Shown in pieces: positions 1 to 8,147 of a stretch of 11,690 bases of DNA. The notes under the pieces were generated by a model. That model was not told where the DNA came from. It saw only the letters and a program-made list of their open reading frames with translations, and did no database searches. The translations under genes were made by a program, and so were the position numbers. Numbering within the stretch: the stretch's first letter is position 1; every line of letters begins with the position of its first letter. This stretch comes from DASUPK01 sp036520315 (GTDB lineage Bacteria; Actinomycetota; Thermoleophilia; Solirubrobacterales; 70-9), in the NCBI GenBank assembly GCA_036520315.1, contig DATDJZ010000184.1:1-11690 (forward strand). Reading direction: 5' to 3'.

Positions 1-1
1 G

Positions 2-856
2 CTGACCGAGGCCGGCTACGTCGGCGAGGACGTGGAGAACATCCTCTTGAAGCTGATCCAGGCCGCCGACTTCGACGTGAAGAAGGCGGAGACGGGGATC
101 ATCTACATCGACGAGATCGACAAGATCGCCCGCAAGGCCGATAACCCGTCCATCACACGCGACGTCTCCGGCGAGGGCGTGCAGCAGGCGCTGCTGAAGA
201 TCCTCGAGGGGACCACCGCCTCGGTGCCGCCCCAGGGCGGCCGCAAGCATCCGCACCAGGAGTTCCTGACGATCGATACGTCGAACGTGCTCTTCGTCTG
301 CGGTGGCTCGTTCGGCCAGCTCGACGAGGTGATCGAGAAGCGGATCGGGAACCACGGGGTCGGCTTCGGGGCCGAGGTGACCTCCGCCGCCGACAAGGAC
401 ACCGGAGAGGACTTCGAGAAGGTGCTCCCCGAGGACCTCATGGAGTACGGCCTGATCCCGGAGTTCATCGGCCGCCTTCCAGTCGTCGCCGCGATCCATC
501 AGCTGACCCGCGACGACCTGATCACGATCCTCACCGAGCCACGCAACGCCCTCACCCGCCAGTTCCACCGCTTCTTCAAGTTCGACGACATCGAGCTGGT
601 CTTCGCGCCCGACTCCCTGGCGGCGATCGCCGACAGGGCCCTCGAGCGCGAGACCGGAGCCCGGGGCCTTCGCTCGATCCTCGAGGAGACCCTGCTCGAC
701 GTGCAGTTCGAGCTGCCCTCCCGCGGCGACGTGCAGAAGTGCGTCGTCACCAAGGAGACGATCGAGAAGGGCCAGCGCCCGATGCTGGTCACCGACGCCA
801 CCGGCGAGCACGAGATCGTGCTCGAGGACCCGGCGCTCGGCGAACAGACGGCCTAG
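2..856 (+). CDS. clpX: ATP-dependent Clp protease ATP-binding subunit ClpX (5' end cut off by window)
   Basis: ClpX is the AAA+ unfoldase that feeds proteins into the ClpP peptidase in the cytoplasm. The window opens inside the gene: 284 residues remain, and the N-terminal zinc-binding domain and Walker A lie upstream. Counting from the first complete codon, the pore-1 loop GYVG is at residues 5-8, Walker B (IIYIDEID) follows near residue 33, then the NPSITRDVSGEG pore-2 region, the RKHP loop, the arginine-finger segment GLIPEFIGRLP and sensor 2 (GARGLRS). The ClpP-docking loop, IGF in most ClpX, reads VGF here (context GVGFGAEV), a conservative change that should still dock. The C-terminus ends normally, shortly after the small domain. 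The identification is secure because near-continuous family motifs are in order. The real start cannot be seen. Confidence 0.97.
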   Translation: MTEAGYVGEDVENILLKLIQAADFDVKKAETGIIYIDEIDKIARKADNPSITRDVSGEGVQQALLKILEGTTASVPPQGGRKHPHQEFLTIDTSNVLFVCGGSFGQLDEVIEKRIGNHGVGFGAEVTSAADKDTGEDFEKVLPEDLMEYGLIPEFIGRLPVVAAIHQLTRDDLITILTEPRNALTRQFHRFFKFDDIELVFAPDSLAAIADRALERETGARGLRSILEETLLDVQFELPSRGDVQKCVVTKETIEKGQRPMLVTDATGEHEIVLEDPALGEQTA

Positions 857-899
857 CGGCCATCCCGCCCGGATCGGCGCCGTCGCGGGCTTCATTCGC

Positions 900-905
900 G
901 ATACT
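900..905 (+). promoter_or_regulatory. Putative -10 box for a leaderless SnoaL-like transcript
   Basis: GATACT ends 7 nt before the GTG at 913, which places the expected transcription start at or next to the start codon. A at position 2 and T at position 6 match the most conserved -10 positions. No recognisable -35 is present at the right distance. The same arrangement recurs before other genes in this window. Confidence 0.45.
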
Positions 906-912
906 CCTCGGC

Positions 913-1314
913 GTGCCGGAGGAGAGGGCCGCTCTCGTGCTGAACGCGATCCATGCGTTCAACGAAGGTGGTGTTGAGGCGGCTCTCGAGTTCTTCGACC
1001 CGAACCTCGAATGGGTGGCCCCGCCAGAGTGGCTGGAGGATCGGGTCTACAAGGGACACGACGGGCTGCGGCGCCTGGCCGCGTACTGGACGCAGCTGTT
1101 CGACCACTACCAACTCGAGCCCGAGCGCTCGATTGACGTAGGGGAGGACGAGGTCGTTCTCCTGCTTCATCAGCGCGGGCAAATCAAGGGGAGCGGCGAT
1201 CCGGTTGAGGGCCCCATCGGCTATCTGGCCCAGATCCGCGACGGGCTGGTTACACGGGTGAACATCTACTTCTCCTGGGAGGCCGCACTGGAGGCTGCCG
1301 GGCTCTCGGAGTAG
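913..1314 (+). CDS. SnoaL-like / NTF2-fold small protein
   Basis: This 133-residue protein has the pattern of the SnoaL-like (NTF2-fold) superfamily, small cone-shaped alpha+beta barrels that may be enzymes or ligand binders. The N-terminal helix carries the usual AIHAFNEGG element (residues 12-20), followed by an FFDPNLEW turn (27-34), a YKGHDGLRR segment (46-54) and C-terminal strands with a DGLVTRVNIYFSW signature (about 110-122). GTG at 913 is chosen because PEERAALVLNAI aligns with the usual family start and a -10-like box lies 7 nt upstream. An alternative GTG at 937, behind a GGAGGAG at 918-924, would cut into the first helix. It sits alone between clpX and a groES-like gene. Substrate and reaction cannot be told from sequence; many relatives have no known function. 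Confidence 0.8.
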   Translation: MPEERAALVLNAIHAFNEGGVEAALEFFDPNLEWVAPPEWLEDRVYKGHDGLRRLAAYWTQLFDHYQLEPERSIDVGEDEVVLLLHQRGQIKGSGDPVEGPIGYLAQIRDGLVTRVNIYFSWEAALEAAGLSE

Positions 1315-1323
1315 GTCACCTCT

Positions 1324-1329
1324 TATCCT
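1324..1329 (+). promoter_or_regulatory. Putative -10 box for the groES-like gene
   Basis: TATCCT ends 6 nt before the ATG at 1336, so transcription would begin at the start codon. There is no SD sequence in the gap. It lies just past the stop of the preceding gene (1314), which suggests the groES-like gene has its own promoter. Confidence 0.5.
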
Positions 1330-1335
1330 GTGGCC

Positions 1336-1695
1336 ATGAGCACGCGATCGTCCCGTGAGCCCGTCGAGGCGGTGAGGCACCAGCTGCGGCCCCTGTTCGA
1401 TCAGGTGGTCGTCAAGGAGCTGGACCAGGACCGCATGCGACGTTCGGGCCTGGTCGTGCCCCAGGGCATCGATGAGCCGCCTCCCCAGCAGGGGATCGTG
1501 CTGGCCGTCGGACCCGGCCTCGACTGGTGGGAGGGCGCCGGGGTCGACATGCCGGTGCAGCCCGGCGACCACGTCGTCTTCCCATCGGCTGCCGGTGTCT
1601 GGGTGGAGATCGACGAGGAGCGCCTGCTCGTCTGCCGGGTCGGCGAGATCCTCGGCGTGCTCGAGTCGCTGGAGAGCGGGCCGCCCAACTCCTAG
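1336..1695 (+). CDS. GroES-like co-chaperonin (Cpn10 family), orphan copy
   Basis: This 119-residue protein has a Cpn10/GroES fold. Cpn10 forms a heptameric lid on the GroEL chamber in the cytoplasm. Residues 18-28 (RPLFDQVVVKE) match the GroES opening strand. Residues 31-51 correspond to the mobile loop, with GLVVP in place of the GroEL-contacting GIVL tripeptide region. GIVLAVGPG (53-61) and PGDHVVFPSAAGVWVEIDEERLLVCRVGEILGVLE (76-110) complete the barrel. It differs from canonical GroES by about 16 extra N-terminal residues, an insertion with two Trp (W64, W65) and a short C-terminal tail. No groEL is adjacent, so it is probably a second or divergent paralog rather than the main groES. ATG 1336 is preferred over GTG 1330, which would sit directly against the -10 box. 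Confidence 0.85.
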   Translation: MSTRSSREPVEAVRHQLRPLFDQVVVKELDQDRMRRSGLVVPQGIDEPPPQQGIVLAVGPGLDWWEGAGVDMPVQPGDHVVFPSAAGVWVEIDEERLLVCRVGEILGVLESLESGPPNS

Positions 1696-1714
1696 CTCGG
1701 CGGCTGGGCGCAAT

Positions 1715-1720
1715 TAACAT
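1715..1720 (+). promoter_or_regulatory. Putative -10 box for leaderless valS
   Basis: TAACAT ends exactly 7 nt before the GTG at 1728. It sits in the 32-bp gap after the groES-like gene, an AT-rich island (CAATTAACAT) in otherwise GC-rich sequence. No SD follows, supporting a leaderless start. Confidence 0.5.
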
Positions 1721-1727
1721 CGCCGGC

Positions 1728-4285
<2,558 letters not shown>

Positions 4286-4289
<4 letters not shown>

Positions 4290-5521
4290 CCACCCGCTCC
4301 GAAGAGATCCTCCACCGCCGCGAGGTCCTGGGCTGGAAGCTCGGGCTGGAGCGGATGCGGCGGCTCTGCCTGCTGCTCGGGATGCCGCAGAACCGCTTCG
4401 CCTCGATCCACGTGGTCGGGACCAACGGCAAGACCTCGGTGACGCGGATGACCTCCGCCCTGCTCGAGGCCCACGGGGTCTCGACCGGCGCCTACGTCTC
4501 GCCGCACATCACCTCGTGGCGGGAGCGGGTTCTGATCCGGGGCGAGCCGATCTCCGAGGAGCCGTTCACCGAGGCGCTCGAGCGCGCCGAGCAGGCGGCA
4601 CACGTCGCGGACCGATCCGCCGGCGATGAGGGTCCGGTCACCCAGTTCGAGCTGCTCACCGCCGCCGCCTTCGTAGCCTTCGCTGCGGCCCGCGTTCAGT
4701 ACGCGGTGATCGAGGCCGGCCTCGGCGGCCGCCTCGACGCCACCAACGTGATCCCGTCGCAGCTGACCGTCCTCACCTCGGTCGGCTATGACCACACCGA
4801 GTGGCTGGGGGAGACCCTGCCCGAGATCGCCGCCGAGAAGGTGGCGGTGCTGCGGGACCACACTGCTCTGATCGCCGGGAACCTTCCAGCGGAGGCCGTG
4901 TCCGTGGTGAATCGGGAAGCGGAGGCCAGGCATGTCAAACCCCTCTACGCGACCGGCGGCGGCACGTTCGGCTTTCAAGCGCAGAATCTGATGCTGGCGT
5001 TGGCGGCCGCCCGTGAGGTGGTAGGTGAGGTGGACTGGGATCCGACGTTCCAAGTCCGTCTCCAGATGTCGATACCGGGCAGGGCTCAGCTGGAGTCAGG
5101 CGATCCCGACGTCATCTACGACGCAGCGCACAACCCCGACGGAGCGAGGGCACTCGCCGAGGTCCTCCCGGCCCTGGCAGATGGACGCGAGGTCGTCTGC
5201 TGCCTGGCGATCCTGGAGGGCAAGGACGCCCCCGGCATCGTCAGCGCGCTTGCGCCCGCGGTTTCGCGCTTCGTCTGCACCGAGATCCCGCCGGAGCGCA
5301 TCGAGGGCTCGGGCCGCCCGGGAGGGCGGTCCAGGCCGGCGCTCGAGGTGGCCGCGCTCTGTCAAAGGGCGGGCGTCGAGGCCGAGGCGATCGCGGATCC
5401 GCTCGACGCGTGGGCGCGGGCACAAGAATTTGCCAGGGATCGCGGTGGGGTCGCGCTGGCCGCAGGCAGCCACTACCTTCTGTCATCGATATGGACAGAG
5501 AGGCCCGCTCAGAGCTCCTGA
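4286..5521 (+). CDS. folC: Folylpolyglutamate synthase / dihydrofolate synthase (FolC)
   Basis: FolC is a Mur-ligase-like ATP-dependent enzyme that adds L-glutamate to dihydropteroate or folates in the cytoplasm. From the proposed start it has 411 residues. The N-terminal KLGLERM segment (18-24) is a family hallmark. The P-loop is GTNGKTS (45-51), with Thr where FolC usually has Gly. Then come YVSPHITSWRERV, EAGLGGRLDATN (143-154), SVGYDHTEWLG, EKVAV (184-188, the position of the EKAG lysine that is carbamylated in this family), FQAQN and YDAAHNPDGA (around 279-287). The first conventional codon, ATG 4355, would drop 23 conserved-looking residues including KLGLER, so I extended to ATA 4286; CTG 4328 and ATC 4307 are other options. 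The segment before FQAQN is short compared with E. coli FolC. The gene is coupled to valS. Identity is secure; the start is uncertain. Confidence 0.9.
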
Positions 5522-5610
5522 CGATGATGGGACTCGTCGCCGTGGTGGTCGCGGTGGTGATCCTCGTCTTCTTCGCCTTCGGCTACGTGTTCGGCCTGCT
5601 CTTCCTCTGA
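5491..5610 (+). CDS. 39-residue single-helix membrane protein, function unknown
   Basis: This small protein has a charged N-terminus (MDREARSELL) followed by one strong membrane helix from about residue 13 to 38, rich in Val, Leu and Phe (VAVVVAVVILVFFAFGYVFG). It overlaps the last 31 bp of folC in another frame, as compact operons often do. ATG 5491 is preferred; the longer open frame from 5410 would add a poor, arginine-rich stretch inside folC. No SD is visible; TACCTT at 5474-5479 is a weak -10-like candidate 11 nt upstream. I recognise no family. Its place before another small-membrane-anchored gene suggests, but does not show, a shared envelope role. Confidence 0.6.
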   Translation: MDREARSELLTMMGLVAVVVAVVILVFFAFGYVFGLLFL

Positions 5611-5632
5611 TTCCGACGAAAGCCCCGTAAAT

Positions 5633-5649
5633 CCCTGGCGCAGGCAGGG
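5633..5649 (+). other. Short inverted repeat between the small membrane protein and the zinc-ribbon gene
   Basis: CCCTG and CAGGG form a 5-bp stem around a 7-nt loop (GCGCAGG). No T-run follows, so it is at best a weak or non-canonical terminator or an RNA hairpin. The rest of the 87-bp gap (5611-5697) holds the promoter candidate at 5675 and nothing else I can identify. Confidence 0.25.
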
Positions 5650-5674
5650 TTCCACGCACCCGTAAGGAAGTACG

Positions 5675-5680
5675 TACACT
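5675..5680 (+). promoter_or_regulatory. Putative -10 box for the zinc-ribbon protein gene
   Basis: TACACT matches the -10 consensus and lies 17 nt before ATG 5698, giving a predicted leader of about 10 nt with no SD. The perfect palindrome GTACGTAC (5670-5677) overlaps its upstream edge and could be an operator half or chance. The -35 is poor (TTCCAC at 5650 with a 19-nt spacer is the nearest). Confidence 0.4.
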
Positions 5681-5697
5681 CGCGGCTCTCCATTCCC

Positions 5698-6387
5698 ATG
5701 CCCCTCGCACTCTTCGGACTCGACGGCGGCGTTGGCCTAGTCGTCAACCTGCTGATCCTCTTCCTGATCGTCGTCTACCTGGCGCTGATCTACTGGACCT
5801 ACCTCGACGCCCGGCGGCGGATCGAGGATCCCGTGCTGATCGCCTGCGCGACGGCCGCGTCGGTCTTCCCCTACCTGGGCACGATCGTCTACACGATCCT
5901 GCGCCCCCCCGAGTTTCTCGAGGACCGCGAGGAGCGCGAGCTGGAGCTCAGAGCCGCCGAGTTGGAGCTCCGGCAGCGGATCGAGCAATCCTGTCCGCAC
6001 TGCGAGTACCCGATCGAGCGCAGCTACCTGCGCTGCCCGAACTGCGAGCGGCGCCTGCGCAATCCCTGCCGCAAGTGCCACAAGCCCCTCGATCCGAAGT
6101 GGGGAATCTGCCCGTACTGCGAGACCGAGGTCCGCAAGGAGCGCCCCGCCCGCGAGCCGCGACGGACCGATCGTCAGAGGACGGCCCGGGCCGCGGCGCA
6201 GCGAACCGCACGAAGCGACAGAACCGACCGAGCCGAGCGTGCCGAGCGCGCCGACCGCGCCGACCGGGCCGAGCGCACCGAACGGGCCGACCGCACCGAG
6301 CGCAGCGACGGCCCGACGCGCCGCACGCCGCGACCCGTCGCGGCGCGCGAGGAGCAGCCGACCCGCTCCAGCCGCTCCAGCCGCTAG
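5698..6387 (+). CDS. Membrane-anchored double zinc-ribbon protein with Arg/acidic repeat tail
   Basis: This 229-residue protein has four parts. Two membrane helices (about 11-33 and 45-68) form an N-terminal hairpin. A charged helix (74-97, EDREERELELRAAELELR) probably forms a coiled coil. A double zinc ribbon follows with four CxxC knuckles: C99/C102 with C113/C116, and C124/C127 with C138/C141. The tail is Arg-rich, with eleven R-x-[D/E] triplets at 172-204, then a basic, Ser-rich end. The ribbons fit the DZR type. With both helices crossing, the ribbons and tail would lie on the same side as the N-terminus, probably the cytoplasm. No enzymatic motif is visible; zinc ribbons of this kind commonly bind protein or nucleic acid. 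It has its own promoter candidate, and its stop (TAG 6385-6387) abuts the decayed minus-strand gene. Function is unknown. Confidence 0.85.
   Translation: MPLALFGLDGGVGLVVNLLILFLIVVYLALIYWTYLDARRRIEDPVLIACATAASVFPYLGTIVYTILRPPEFLEDREERELELRAAELELRQRIEQSCPHCEYPIERSYLRCPNCERRLRNPCRKCHKPLDPKWGICPYCETEVRKERPAREPRRTDRQRTARAAAQRTARSDRTDRAERAERADRADRAERTERADRTERSDGPTRRTPRPVAAREEQPTRSSRSSR
6211..6309 (+). repeat. Degenerate 9-bp tandem repeat encoding R-x-[D/E] triplets
   Basis: Eleven 9-bp units of the form CGN-(GCC/ACC/AGC)-(GAC/GAG/GAA) lie in frame within the zinc-ribbon gene. Third positions and the middle Ala/Thr/Ser codons vary, so the array looks expanded and then diverged while keeping charge periodicity. 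The period is protein-driven and is not a CRISPR. Confidence 0.75.
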
Positions 6388-6892
6388 GCGGCTCGCGTCC
6401 TAAGGAGCACGCGGATCGTCTTGGCGACGGTCCGGCCGTCGAGAGTCAGGCGGCGCCAAGTGAACCGGACAACCTCCTAGCCGAGCAGCTTCAGCCTCGC
6501 ATCCCGGGCCCGGTCCTCCTCGAGCGCGGACCGGGTGCCATGCGAAACCCAACCGTCGACCTCGACGATGAGCCGTTCCGCACGCCAGAGGAAGTCGACT
6601 CGAACCGATCGACCTTGACGTTGACCTCCGGCGGGGAAAGGCGATGCCGGCGGCAGAGGGCGAGCATGGCCTGCTCCAGGTCGGTGCGCGCTCGGCCGGG
6701 TGTGGTCACCGGGATGCCGTCGCGCCGGGTCCACTGGCGAGCGAGGAGCGTGGCGGAGTGGTGGAGGACGATGCCGCGCTGGTTCCTCTTGCCCGCAGTG
6801 CTCAGCTGTGTGGTCGTGATTGCGCCGTGTTGGTTCGCGGCGATCCGGGCAATCCACCCGTCCCGCCGCGATTTGTCGCTTTTGCTCCCCAT
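6384..6892 (-). pseudogene. Decayed DUF559-type gene (N-terminal wHTH, C-terminal VSR-like nuclease domain)
   Basis: Read on the minus strand from ATG 6892, the N-terminal part (WIARIAANQHGAITTTQL) resembles the winged-helix start of actinobacterial DUF559/AbiEi-like proteins. DGIPVTT, LEQAMLALCRRHRLSPPEVNV and, in another frame, VDFLWRAERLIVEVDGW belong to the PD-(D/E)xK-like C-terminal domain. Three lesions are visible. One base is missing near 6599-6600, where GAG-GTC-GAC has become GAGTCGAC. A TAG at 6477-6479 interrupts an LG(Y)EVVRFTWRRLT segment that reads on to a natural stop at 6384-6386. About 170 codons is far less than the roughly 280-300 of relatives, implying large internal deletions after AGKRNQRG and after GIPVTTPGRA. 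Its ancestral stop overlaps the stop of the convergent zinc-ribbon gene. Function has almost certainly been lost. Confidence 0.75.
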
Positions 6893-6980
6893 ACCGGAGC
6901 AAAGGCGACTTCTCCGCCGATCTCTCCCCCTTTCATCGCCGCTGTTCGTCCCTTCACCGCGCCGTCCTGCCGGATACCTG

Positions 6981-6986
6981 TAGGTT
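6981..6986 (+). promoter_or_regulatory. Putative -10 box for ndk
   Basis: TAGGTT ends 9 nt before ATG 6996, giving a transcript with a leader of 0-3 nt. No SD lies in the gap. The rest of the 103-bp stretch between the pseudogene start and ndk is pyrimidine-rich and shows no clear -35. Confidence 0.35.
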
Positions 6987-6995
6987 CCCGCGCCG

Positions 6996-7406
6996 ATGGC
7001 GACCGAACGCACCCTGATCCTCGTCAAGCCCGACGCCTTCGAGCGCGGACTGACCGGTGAGGTCGTCGCGCGATTCGAGCGCAAGGGCCTGAAGCTCGTC
7101 GCGATGAAGCTGATGCAGGCTCGCGAGGAGCTCGCCAACACCCACTACGAGGAGCACAGAGACAAGCCGTTCTTCGGTGAGCTGGTCTCCTTCATCACGG
7201 GCGGCCCTCTGGTCGCCATGGTGCTCGAGGGGGAGAGCGCGGTGGCGGCGGCGCGCCAGTTGATCGGCGCGACCAATCCGCTCGAGGCCGACGCCGGCTC
7301 GATCCGCGGGGAGTTCGCCGCCGAGGTCACCTTCAATCTGGTGCACGGCTCTGACTCACCCGAGTCGGCCGCGCGCGAGATCGCCCTCTGGTTCCCCGAG
7401 CTGTAG
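6996..7406 (+). CDS. ndk: Nucleoside diphosphate kinase
   Basis: Ndk transfers the gamma phosphate of ATP to other (d)NDPs through a phosphohistidine, balancing NTP pools in the cytoplasm. The 136-residue protein matches the usual short bacterial length. It starts ERTLILVKPDAFERG with K11. The nucleotide-site segments TGGPLVAMVLEGESAV (68-83) and SIRGEF (102-107) are present, and the active-site motif NLVHGSDS puts the catalytic histidine at H117. The ATG at 6996 gives the standard N-terminus; no SD is present. It is followed after 45 bp by maf, which has its own -10 candidate. The identification is secure. Confidence 0.97.
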   Translation: MATERTLILVKPDAFERGLTGEVVARFERKGLKLVAMKLMQAREELANTHYEEHRDKPFFGELVSFITGGPLVAMVLEGESAVAAARQLIGATNPLEADAGSIRGEFAAEVTFNLVHGSDSPESAAREIALWFPEL

Positions 7407-7438
7407 GGCTCGTCTGCAGCGGATGATCTCCACCGCCG

Positions 7439-7444
7439 TACCCT
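7439..7444 (+). promoter_or_regulatory. Putative -10 box for leaderless maf
   Basis: TACCCT ends exactly 7 nt before ATG 7452, in the short ndk-maf gap. No SD is present between them, so a leaderless transcript is the simplest reading. Confidence 0.45.
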
Positions 7445-7451
7445 CGGCGCC

Positions 7452-8027
7452 ATGCCCGGACCCGTGATCGTCCTCGCCTCCAAGTCCCCGCAGCGCCGCG
7501 CGCTGCTGGGCGCCCTCGGGATCGAGTTCGAAGTCCAGGACCCGGCGGTCGAGGAAGGGACCGACGGTGAGCCCCGTGAGCTGGTCGTCCGGAACGCGAC
7601 CCGCAAAGCCGAGGCAGTGGCGGCCGACAGCCCCGACGCCCTGGTGATCGCCGGCGACACCGAGGTGGTGATCGACGGAGAGGTCCTCGGCCAGCCGAGC
7701 ACCGAGGCCGAGGCGCGCACCCACCTGGAGCGGCTCTCCGGGAGCGAGCACCACGTCCTCGGCGGCCTGGCGCTGGTCGGGCCGGGCGGCGATCAGGAGC
7801 CCCGCACCGGCGTCGACGTCTCGACGGTCGCGTTCCGCGAGCTCGATGACCCCCTGCTCGACGCCTACCTGGCCTCCGGCGAGTGGCGCGGCCGAGCCGG
7901 CTCGTACGCGATCCAGGGCCTCGGCGCGGCGCTGGTGGACACCGTCCGCGGCGACGTCTCCAACGTCATCGGCCTGCCGGTCGGCCTCCTGATCCGGCTC
8001 GCCCCGGAGCTGCTGGCACCCGAATAG
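7452..8027 (+). CDS. maf: Maf-family nucleoside triphosphate pyrophosphatase
   Basis: Maf proteins hydrolyse (d)NTPs, including modified or non-canonical ones, to monophosphate and pyrophosphate, and have been linked to septum control. The 191-residue protein has the family motifs: LASKSPQRRALL (8-19; usual form SxSPRR), VIAGDTEVVIDGEVLGQP (65-82, with the catalytic Asp of GDT) and SGEWRGRAGSYAIQG (141-155), followed by GDVSNVIGLPV. The GEWRG..GSYAIQG form is typical of the dTTP/UTP-specific YhdE branch. Glu after GDT and Gln in LGQP differ from the common GDTVV and LGKP. A maf gene before the mre locus is a common bacterial arrangement, and the next gene here is mreB. A dyad-rich intergenic stretch separates the two. 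Confidence 0.93.
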   Translation: MPGPVIVLASKSPQRRALLGALGIEFEVQDPAVEEGTDGEPRELVVRNATRKAEAVAADSPDALVIAGDTEVVIDGEVLGQPSTEAEARTHLERLSGSEHHVLGGLALVGPGGDQEPRTGVDVSTVAFRELDDPLLDAYLASGEWRGRAGSYAIQGLGAALVDTVRGDVSNVIGLPVGLLIRLAPELLAPE

Positions 8028-8051
8028 GGAAGTGCCGTGCGTCCAGCCGAA

Positions 8052-8092
8052 AAAGTCCGGACTTTGGGCGTTTAACGCGAGCCGCTAGGCTC
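8052..8092 (+). promoter_or_regulatory. Three consecutive inverted repeats upstream of mreB
   Basis: Three perfect dyads lie almost end to end: AAAGTCCGGACTTT (8052-8065, no spacer), GCGTT-T-AACGC (8068-8078) and GAGCC-GCTA-GGCTC (8079-8092). A smaller one, CGAA-A-TTCG, follows at 8096-8104, and CGCTAG recurs at 8083 and 8103, 20 bp apart. The first dyad is too tight to make a good RNA hairpin and looks like a protein-binding operator. The third could form an RNA stem-loop. I do not recognise a known regulator site. Confidence 0.55.
8064..8091 (+). promoter_or_regulatory. Candidate mreB promoter inside the dyad cluster
   Basis: TTGGGC (8064-8069) and TAGGCT (8086-8091) are separated by 16 bp and would start transcription near 8098, leaving a leader of about 50 nt with no SD. 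The -35 overlaps the end of the first palindrome and the -10 lies in the third, so a bound regulator would directly contact promoter elements. A second option is a start close to the mreB ATG from AATCGT (8134-8139). Confidence 0.35.
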
Positions 8093-8147
8093 CGACGAAA
8101 TTCGCTAGTCGTCCTTCTCTATGAGCAATCGTTAATCGTCCCCCTCC

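Noticed and set aside
739..912. N-terminal extension of the SnoaL-like protein into clpX
   Set aside because: It would overlap clpX and encodes low-complexity sequence; the family start matches GTG 913.
1527..1727. N-terminal extension of valS upstream of GTG 1728
   Set aside because: The extra codons overlap the groES-like gene, encode an Arg/Gly-rich stretch unlike ValRS, and are not needed for family length.
6211..6309. CRISPR-like or regulatory tandem array
   Set aside because: The 9-bp period is in frame, varies at third codon positions and encodes a regular R-x-[D/E] protein repeat.
6075..6983. 302-codon plus-strand frame over the zinc-ribbon end and the pseudogene
   Set aside because: Its first part is out of frame with the Cys-rich protein and its second part is antisense to recognisable DUF559 motifs. 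Composition is Arg/Pro-rich with no domain.
8052..8065. Rho-independent terminator for maf
   Set aside because: The palindrome has no loop, the feasible stem is about 5 bp and AT-rich at its base, and only three T residues follow. A DNA operator is more likely.
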